Shown here: positions 6,386 through 10,667 of the stretch, piece by piece
Layout of the letters: every line of letters begins with the position of its first letter
Numbering within the stretch: position 1 is the first letter of the stretch
Assembly: GCA_030641085.1 (NCBI GenBank)
Contig: DAOWIC010000082.1
Location: forward strand, 1 to 10,667
From: Calditrichota bacterium
Lineage (GTDB): Bacteria > Zixibacteria > MSB-5A5 > GN15 > FEB-12
Length of the DNA stretch: 10,667 nt
Reading direction: 5' to 3'
Program-made: the position numbers and the translations under genes
The notes under the pieces: generated by a model
The model's input: the letters and a program-made list of their open reading frames with translations, nothing else
The model's database searches: none
Told to the model about the DNA's origin: nothing

Positions 6386-6598
6386 ATGACCGAGAGAAAA
6401 GTCGCCCTGAAAATGATTATCGACGGCAAGGAGCGCGATGTCACTTTCGAAGAATTGGCCCTTTCGAATAATCTGGCACAGGAAGCGCTGGTAAGGCTTT
6501 TGATCGACAAGAAGCTCATCGACGCCAAGGGACTTCTGGAGATGATGGAGAAGGTCAAGCAGGAGCGTTACCGCCAGCCGGACGAGATGCAGAAATAG
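6386..6598 (+). CDS. Small helical protein of unknown function (70 residues)
   Basis: I do not recognise this protein. It has an initial beta-like segment, KVALKMIIDGKERDVTFEE (5-23), followed by two predicted helices, one with LAQEALVRLLIDKKLIDAKGL and one with LLEMMEKVKQERYRQ. It has no signal peptide, membrane segment or cysteine, so it should be cytosolic. A GAGAAAGG ribosome binding site sits 7 bases before the ATG, which, with coding-like codon use and the run of same-strand genes, supports it as real. It follows a gap of 93 bases after the secreted protein gene, with a possible poor promoter (TTGATG near 6336 and TATATT at 6361, spacing 19). The next gene starts 14 bases after its stop. 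Confidence 0.72.
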   Translation: MTERKVALKMIIDGKERDVTFEELALSNNLAQEALVRLLIDKKLIDAKGLLEMMEKVKQERYRQPDEMQK

Positions 6599-6612
6599 CG
6601 ACGTGGTTTGTA

Positions 6613-7110
6613 ATGGGTACGGAAGAGAAAAAAGAAGTCGAAGCGACCGATCAACATCAGCAGGACGAGGGCGAGGTCCTGTCGTGGACCGTACATCCAA
6701 TGCGCCGCAAGCCGTGGGTGGCGCTGCTGGTGACGGTGTTTATCTTCGTGGTGAGCATGGTGGCTTATATGACTACCGCCTCGAAAGCGTTCGGTACGCT
6801 GGCGCTGGTGGTTTTGTTTGCATCGCTGGCGAAATTCTACATGCCCACCACCTTTCGCCTGAGCGATAAGCGTATCATGATCAAATCGACGACCCAGACG
6901 ATCTATAAGAACTGGTCGCAGTTTCGCAGTTTCTATCCGGATAAAAACGGCGTCCTGCTTTCGCCGTTTTCCGAGCCGTCGCGGTTGGAAAGTTTCCGCG
7001 GCATATTCCTCATCTTTGATCGTAACAAGGATGAAGTGGTTGATTTCATCAAGCCTCGCATTGGCCGAACTGCCGATGCGTCCGTGACAGAAGGACAGGA
7101 GCAATCGTGA
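6613..7110 (+). CDS. Two-TM membrane protein with possible PH-like C-terminal domain
   Basis: No named function can be given. The 165-residue protein has an acidic N-terminal segment (1-24), a short basic stretch (MRRKPW, 30-35), two closely spaced hydrophobic helices at about 36-53 and 58-76, and a soluble C-terminal part (80-150). That part begins TFRLSDKRIMIKSTTQTIYKNW and ends VVDFIKPRI. A helix hairpin followed by a 'TFRLSDKRI' strand is the look of bacterial PH-domain proteins (YdbS/YcxB-like bPH), so I infer a membrane-anchored PH-like fold with N-terminus in the cytoplasm. The start has no strong ribosome binding site. The stop overlaps the next start (GTGA, 4 bases), indicating coupled translation. 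Confidence 0.75.
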   Translation: MGTEEKKEVEATDQHQQDEGEVLSWTVHPMRRKPWVALLVTVFIFVVSMVAYMTTASKAFGTLALVVLFASLAKFYMPTTFRLSDKRIMIKSTTQTIYKNWSQFRSFYPDKNGVLLSPFSEPSRLESFRGIFLIFDRNKDEVVDFIKPRIGRTADASVTEGQEQS

Positions 7111-7583
7111 GCCTTTTTCGTGAACCCGCCGACCTTCCCGATAAGGGCAAGCAAAGCCCGCTGCTGCCGCAGGAGGATGCGCTTCTGGACAAGCTGGCCC
7201 GCAAGGTGGTCGAAAAAGGAATGTCGGTACCAGCCATTTTGTTTCTGGAATCGATAAAGCCGCTTAATTTTATCGGTTCGCAGGTGCTCGTCTTTTTTGA
7301 ACCGATAGTCCAGACACTGTTCAACTTCAAAGACTACGACACTTTTCGCACATCGCTGGAGAAACGGGAGTCGGTCGAGATTCTTCTTCTGAAAATCGAG
7401 GAATACGATTCGGTCTCAATGGCCCGCGACAAACGAATCAAGAAATACGTCAAGCAGCACAAAAAAGACTGGAAATGGTACCAGCGGTATCTGGGTATTT
7501 TTACGCCCAAGCTCGATATCCCCGAGGAAGTTACCAATCCGCCGGCCCCCGACAAAAAGAGTGGCCCGACCGAGCCGAAATAA
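7107..7583 (+). CDS. Conserved-looking cytosolic protein of unknown function (158 residues)
   Basis: I do not recognise a named family. The GTG start at 7107 overlaps the upstream stop and has an AGGAG site about 7 bases before it. Central residues 35-75 hold a striking segment (VEKGMSVPAILFLESIKPLN, then FIGSQVLVFFEPIVQTLF), hydrophobic but interrupted by charges and prolines. It is more likely an amphipathic or membrane-surface region than a true transmembrane helix. Residues 80-130 are a charged helical part with EKRESVEILLLKIEEYD and a basic, aromatic-rich stretch KKYVKQHKKDWKWYQRYLG. The tail is Pro/Lys-rich and probably disordered. Coupling to the two-TM protein suggests the two products act together, perhaps at the membrane. 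It is the last + strand gene, facing gyrB. Confidence 0.75.
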   Translation: MSLFREPADLPDKGKQSPLLPQEDALLDKLARKVVEKGMSVPAILFLESIKPLNFIGSQVLVFFEPIVQTLFNFKDYDTFRTSLEKRESVEILLLKIEEYDSVSMARDKRIKKYVKQHKKDWKWYQRYLGIFTPKLDIPEEVTNPPAPDKKSGPTEPK

Positions 7584-7619
7584 TTGCGCCTCTCGTATCT
7601 AACTTCCCTCGAATAGCAT

Positions 7620-7664
7620 CAAAAAGAACCGCCGGAGTAAATCCCCGGCGGCCATCGGTTCTCT
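7620..7664 (-). terminator. Intrinsic terminator of gyrB, probably bidirectional
   Basis: AGAACC (7625-7630) pairs with GGTTCT (7657-7662), and GCCGG (7631-7635) pairs with CCGGC (7645-7649), leaving a bulge on one side. Read on the - strand the stem is followed by a TTCTTTTT run, an excellent intrinsic terminator just after the gyrB stop. On the + strand the trailing run is CTCTTT, so it may also stop transcription from the left-hand block. The gap between the two blocks is 96 bases. Confidence 0.82.
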
Positions 7665-7679
7665 TTGCAGTTAGCGCTG

Positions 7680-9620
7680 CTATATGTCGAGGTTACGCAC
7701 GTACTGGGCGTTCTGACGAATAAACTCCGCGCGCGGGGCGGTCTCGCTGCCCATGAGAATGCTGAACAGGTGGTCGGCCTCGGCGGCATCATCGAGCGTT
7801 ACCCGCAACAGGGTGCGCGTCTCGGGATCCATGGTCGTCTTCCATAGCTGATCGGGATTCATCTCACCCAGACCTTTGTAGCGCTGGATCGATGCCCCTT
7901 TCGAGGCGCCGTTTTTCACCAGCTTGTCTTTCTCGTCATCGCTGTACGCATACTGCTCGTTCTTGCCGTGCTTAACCAGGTAGAGCGGCGGTTGGGCTAT
8001 GTAAACATAACCTATGTCAATCAACTCGCGCATATAGCGGAAGAAGAAGGTGAGAATCAGGGTGCGGATATGCGCCCCGTCGACATCGGCGTCGGTCATG
8101 ATGATAATCTTGTGGTAGCGTGCCTTGGTAGGATCAAAATCGTCGCCGATACCGCAGCCGAGGCCGGTAATCAGCGAGCGGACCTCGGTGTTGCCGAGAA
8201 TCCTGTCGATCCGGGCTTTTTCGACATTGAGGATTTTTCCCCGCAACGGGAGAATCGCCTGGTAGCGGCGGTCCCGTCCCTGCTTGGCGGAGCCGCCCGC
8301 CGAGTCACCCTCGACAATGTACAGTTCGCAGTCTTCGGGATCGCGCATCGAGCAGTCGGCCAGTTTACCCGGGAGAGCGGCGCTGTCAAGCGCCGTTTTG
8401 CGGCGGGTCAACTCCTTCGCCTTGTGGGCCGCGTCGCGCGCGGTGGCCGCCTGAACCAGCTTCTCGACTATTTTTTTGCCGACCGACGGATTCTCTTCGA
8501 GGTACGCCCCGAGGTACTCGTTTGTCACCGATTCCACAATCCCCTTTACCTCGGAGTTACCCAGCTTGGTCTTGGTCTGACCCTCAAACTGCGGGTCGGG
8601 CACCCTTGCCGCGATCACCGCGGTCAAACCCTCGCGGGAATCGTCACCGATAAGAGTGGTACCGTTCTTTTTGACCAGGTTGTACTTGGAGGCATAATGG
8701 TTGATCGTACGGGTGAGCGCGGTGCGAAATCCGGTCAGATGGGTGCCGCCCTCGATCGTGTTGATGTTGTTCACGTACGAAAAGACCGATTCGGAATAAC
8801 CGTCGTTATACTGCAGCGCGACCTCGACTTCGACTCCGTCACGGGCCTTGCTGAAATGAATCGGTTTGCGGAAAAGCGGAGTCTTGTTTTCGTTGACGTA
8901 TTCCACAAACGACGACAGCCCGCCTTTGTAGAAGAAGCTGATACTCTTGTCGATGCGCTCGTCATTAAGATCAATTGTGAGACCCTGGTTGAGAAACGCC
9001 AGCTCGCGCAGACGGGAGGCGATAATATCGAACTTGAATTCCGTCCTGGTGAAAATCTCGTAATCGGGGAAGAAACGGGTTTTGGTGCCGGACTTCTGTT
9101 GCTTGCCCACTTTGGCTACATTTTCCTTTGGCTTGCCACGCTCGTAGTCCTGACGATATACCTCACCGTCACGGGCCACCTCGACCCAGCACCACTCGGA
9201 AAGAGCGTTCACGACCGACACACCCACACCGTGCAGACCGCCGGAGACCTTGTACGAATTATGGTCGAACTTACCGCCGGCGTGCAGGGTGGTCATGACT
9301 ACCTCAAGCGCCGAGACCTTCTGCTCCGGGTGCATCTCCACCGGAATGCCGCGGCCGTTATCGGTGACAGTTACCGAACCGTCCTTACCGACATCAACAA
9401 TGATCTTGCTGCAGAACCCGGCCATCGCTTCATCGACCGAGTTATCGACCACCTCGTACACCATGTGGTGCAGTCCGCGCTGACTTATATCGCCGATATA
9501 CATGGCCGGACGGCGGCGCACCGCCTCCAGACCCTCGAGTACCTTGATCGTGGTCGCGTCGTATGTATGTCCGGTGCCCGGATCCTCTTTTTTCTTTTTC
9601 TCTTCCACGCCTGCTGCCAT
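7680..9620 (-). CDS. gyrB: DNA gyrase subunit B
   Basis: GyrB is the ATPase subunit of the A2B2 type II topoisomerase that introduces negative supercoils. The 646-residue protein is the short form, without the insert of about 165 residues in enterobacterial GyrB. Its GHKL ATPase domain shows E56 and N60 in EVVDNSVDEA, D87 in DNGRGIP, GGLHGVGVSVVNALS (127-141), and the transducer lysine K350 in QTK. The TOPRIM domain shows EGDSAGGSAKQGRDRR (437-452), PLRGKILNVEKAR (458-470) and the metal ligands D510, D512 and D514 in MTDADVDGAHIRT. The C-terminus has QRYKGLGEMNP (579-589), followed by QLWKTTMDPE, which favours GyrB over ParE. A charged stretch of about 18 residues precedes the first conserved strand. 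AAAGGGA lies about 8 bases before the ATG. No gyrA is present in the window. Confidence 0.98.
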   Translation of the reverse strand: MAAGVEEKKKKEDPGTGHTYDATTIKVLEGLEAVRRRPAMYIGDISQRGLHHMVYEVVDNSVDEAMAGFCSKIIVDVGKDGSVTVTDNGRGIPVEMHPEQKVSALEVVMTTLHAGGKFDHNSYKVSGGLHGVGVSVVNALSEWCWVEVARDGEVYRQDYERGKPKENVAKVGKQQKSGTKTRFFPDYEIFTRTEFKFDIIASRLRELAFLNQGLTIDLNDERIDKSISFFYKGGLSSFVEYVNENKTPLFRKPIHFSKARDGVEVEVALQYNDGYSESVFSYVNNINTIEGGTHLTGFRTALTRTINHYASKYNLVKKNGTTLIGDDSREGLTAVIAARVPDPQFEGQTKTKLGNSEVKGIVESVTNEYLGAYLEENPSVGKKIVEKLVQAATARDAAHKAKELTRRKTALDSAALPGKLADCSMRDPEDCELYIVEGDSAGGSAKQGRDRRYQAILPLRGKILNVEKARIDRILGNTEVRSLITGLGCGIGDDFDPTKARYHKIIIMTDADVDGAHIRTLILTFFFRYMRELIDIGYVYIAQPPLYLVKHGKNEQYAYSDDEKDKLVKNGASKGASIQRYKGLGEMNPDQLWKTTMDPETRTLLRVTLDDAAEADHLFSILMGSETAPRAEFIRQNAQYVRNLDI

Positions 9621-9624
9621 CTGT

Positions 9625-9948
9625 CTATATCCCTTTCTCGCCTTGCACCAGCCGAATCTCTTTTATCGAGCGGCCCCACGGAAAGCTACGAATTTTATCC
9701 AGTAGCGGTTCGATCTGCATCGCCAGTTGTTGCCGCCATGCGGCGTCGGGCACCGCTACATAGAGCGTGCCATCGTCGTATCGAATCGCTTTTGCCTGGT
9801 TGGCGATTTCCTTGCCGACAATCTCAGGCCATTTCGACACCACCGTCCAGCCGTTGTAACGACTGGTCAGACCGAGCGAGCCGAGCAGTTTGCTCATGAC
9901 GCCGGAAATCTGATTCGGGTGGCGGTGCGATCTTCGCTGATAAGCCAT
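9625..9948 (-). CDS. DciA-like DUF721 protein
   Basis: DUF721 includes DciA, which in bacteria lacking DnaC/DnaI helps the replicative helicase DnaB load onto DNA; the fold resembles a KH-like module. The 107-residue protein has the family pattern: an early helix region LGSLGLTSRYNGWTVVSKWPEIVG (23-46), then KAIRYDDGTLYVAVPDAAW (53-71) with the conserved tryptophan, followed by RQQLAMQIEPLLDKI. The N-terminal dozen residues are basic (RRSHRH), suiting nucleic acid contact. It ends 4 bases before gyrB, and the DUF721-gyrB order recurs in other bacteria, often with recF upstream; recF is absent here. Function is inferred from the family, and assignment to DciA rather than another DUF721 role is likely but unproven. 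Confidence 0.85.
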   Translation of the reverse strand: MAYQRRSHRHPNQISGVMSKLLGSLGLTSRYNGWTVVSKWPEIVGKEIANQAKAIRYDDGTLYVAVPDAAWRQQLAMQIEPLLDKIRSFPWGRSIKEIRLVQGEKGI

Positions 9949-9962
9949 AAGTCATTGTCTTT

Positions 9963-9974
9963 TTAAGTACTTAA
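9963..9974. repeat. 12-bp perfect palindrome in the DUF721 leader
   Basis: TTAAGTACTTAA reads the same on both strands. It lies 15 bases upstream of the DUF721 start codon and downstream of the predicted promoter, a position where a bound repressor would block transcription of the DUF721-gyrB unit. The symmetry is seen directly; the operator role is speculation. Confidence 0.45.
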
Positions 9975-9995
9975 CCACTATTTTCTAACTGTATA

Positions 9996-10024
9996 AAGAT
10001 ACGGATTTTCAAACTCTTTGGCAA
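9996..10024 (-). promoter_or_regulatory. Likely sigma70-type promoter for DUF721-gyrB
   Basis: Read on the - strand, TTGCCA (10019-10024) is followed after 17 bases by TATCTT (9996-10001). Each box has two mismatches or fewer to consensus and the spacing is ideal. Transcription would start near 9989, leaving a leader of about 40 bases that contains the TTAAGTACTTAA palindrome. AT-rich sequence surrounds it. Confidence 0.55.
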
Positions 10025-10131
10025 GTAAAAAGCGCAATATAACATATTACGGGATAAGCAATTACACGGATTTTTCGCGTGTCAAATGCAGGCCTGGTTC
10101 TTACAGCCGTTTTTGATTCCGGCGACCGCCT

Positions 10132-10167
10132 GAAAAGCAAAACGACGGGCCGTTTTAACCCGCCGTT
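10132..10167 (-). terminator. Intrinsic terminator of the DUF2807 gene
   Basis: On the - strand AACGGCGGG (10159-10167) pairs with CCCGTCGTT (10141-10149), nine pairs including one G-U wobble, around a 9-base loop. A run TTTTGCTTTT follows directly. It lies 33 bases past the stop codon. Stem, loop and T-rich tail fit a Rho-independent terminator for the gene to its right. Confidence 0.8.
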
Positions 10168-10199
10168 AAGCTGCTTGGGTAAGCAGAAGCAATGGAATC

Positions 10200-10667
10200 T
10201 TACCGCCGCGAAATGTCGCCGGAGCCAGTCACGCGTCGCCGGATATCTTCGGGATGACCCCAGATATCGATATCACCGCTGCCGGTCACCTTGGCGTCGA
10301 TACTCTCGACCGCATAGACTTTGATATCGCCGGAGCCGCTCACCCGGGCGTCGACATACTTGGCCTCAAGTTCGCGTGTGTTGATATCGCCCGAGCCGGA
10401 TACCTTGACAATCAACTCTTCGGTCTCGCCCTCGGCGCGCATATCGCCCGAACCGGAGAGATAAAACTCGAAACGTTCGTTGTCGAGATTGACGATATCG
10501 ATATCGCCCGACCCGGTCAGCTTGACTCGCTCAAGCTCCGGCACCGTGATATCAATCCGGCAGCCGCGGCGGGAGCGGTAGTTCTCTTCGCATGATATCT
10601 TCAGCCGGTGGCCGTGAATCCGGGTTGTCACCAGGTCGATCAGGTTGTCGTCGAAAGTTATCTCCAG
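10200..10667 (-). CDS. DUF2807 (head GIN domain) GSGD-repeat protein, 5' partial
   Basis: The frame stays open to the window edge, where it reads LEITFDDNLIDLVTTRIHG, so the N-terminus (probably with a signal peptide) is missing. At least 155 residues are visible. A lead-in segment, GHRLKISCEENYRSRRGCRI, precedes six repeats of the pattern (L/V)(S/T)GSGD(I/M), spaced 18-20 residues. This alternation of short beta strands and GSGD turns is the signature of DUF2807, predicted to form a right-handed beta-helix-like or stacked sheet. Members are usually exported and often lipoproteins in Bacteroidota and relatives; the name 'putative auto-transporter adhesin' is only a database label, and the true function is unknown. 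The protein ends within a repeat (GSGDISRR), with a terminator just downstream. A GTG at 10631 could start translation but would cut the domain. Confidence 0.88.
   Translation of the reverse strand: MEITFDDNLIDLVTTRIHGHRLKISCEENYRSRRGCRIDITVPELERVKLTGSGDIDIVNLDNERFEFYLSGSGDMRAEGETEELIVKVSGSGDINTRELEAKYVDARVSGSGDIKVYAVESIDAKVTGSGDIDIWGHPEDIRRRVTGSGDISRR

Larger units (their letters stand above)
9949..10199. other. Non-coding stretch between DUF721 and DUF2807 genes
   Basis: These 251 bases hold no credible gene. From left to right they contain the palindrome and promoter for the DUF721-gyrB unit, an AT-rich zone with a small AATAT/ATATT inverted repeat near 10037-10049, and the terminator of the DUF2807 gene. 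The motif ACGGATTTT occurs twice (10001 and 10066) in direct orientation; this may be chance. The AT content is clearly higher than in the flanking genes. Confidence 0.6.

Noticed and set aside
6137..6700. A 187-codon - strand frame across the gap after the secreted protein.
   Set aside because: It overlaps the C-terminus of a real gene and the small helical gene, lacks a ribosome binding site, and resembles no family.
7968..9899. A 643-codon open frame on the + strand opposite gyrB and DUF721.
   Set aside because: It is fully antisense to two clear conserved genes, and its translation has no recognisable domain. Long antisense frames arise from codon bias in GC-rich genes.
10079..10324. An 81-codon + strand frame to the right of the non-coding gap.
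   Set aside because: It runs through a clear terminator and antisense to the DUF2807 repeats, and shows no family signal.
10200..10520. Regular 60-base spaced motifs resembling a CRISPR-like or satellite array.
   Set aside because: They are the codons of the GSGD repeats; the segments between differ in length and sequence in a protein-coding way.

Overview
The window is a compact chromosomal housekeeping region from a moderately GC-rich bacterium that I cannot place firmly. Three things point loosely to a Gram-negative lineage of the FCB or deltaproteobacterial kind: a bifunctional nuclease (DUF151) gene beside rplI, a secreted TPR plus periplasmic-binding-fold protein, and a DUF2807 beta-repeat protein. 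Zixibacteria or a similar candidate phylum is possible, but this is inference from gene content only. I see no tRNA, rRNA, CRISPR array, insertion sequence, phage gene or attachment site.

Left part (1-7583, all + strand). An OmpR-type response regulator comes first. A non-coding gap of 127 bases follows, with a perfect inverted repeat and a strong sigma70-like promoter. Next is a tightly packed gene series: pth (peptidyl-tRNA hydrolase), rpsF (S6 with an unusual repetitive acidic tail), rpsR (S18, zinc-type), a DUF2232/YybS multi-spanning membrane protein, rplI (L9), a bifunctional nuclease-family gene, and a secreted TPR/periplasmic-binding-fold protein. Three small genes follow that I could not assign to named functions: a 70-residue helical protein, a two-TM protein with a possible PH-like tail, and a 158-residue cytosolic protein. 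The core pth-rpsF-rpsR-DUF2232-rplI resembles a translation gene order known from many bacteria, here without ssb between rpsF and rpsR. Candidate RNA hairpins lie on both sides of rpsF.

Right part (7680-10667, all - strand). A shared hairpin between the convergent blocks terminates gyrB. gyrB (DNA gyrase B, short 646-residue form) is preceded 4 bases upstream by a DciA-like DUF721 gene, so a replicative-helicase-loading factor and a gyrase subunit probably share one transcript. About 250 bases without a gene follow, holding a likely promoter, a 12-bp perfect palindrome and a terminator. The window ends inside a DUF2807 gene built of GSGD repeats, whose N-terminus lies outside.

No clear novel defence or mobile system is visible. 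The points most worth a second look are the tandem-repeat tail on S6, the hairpins flanking rpsF, the LpoA-like secreted protein in a translation operon, and the trio of unassigned small genes.
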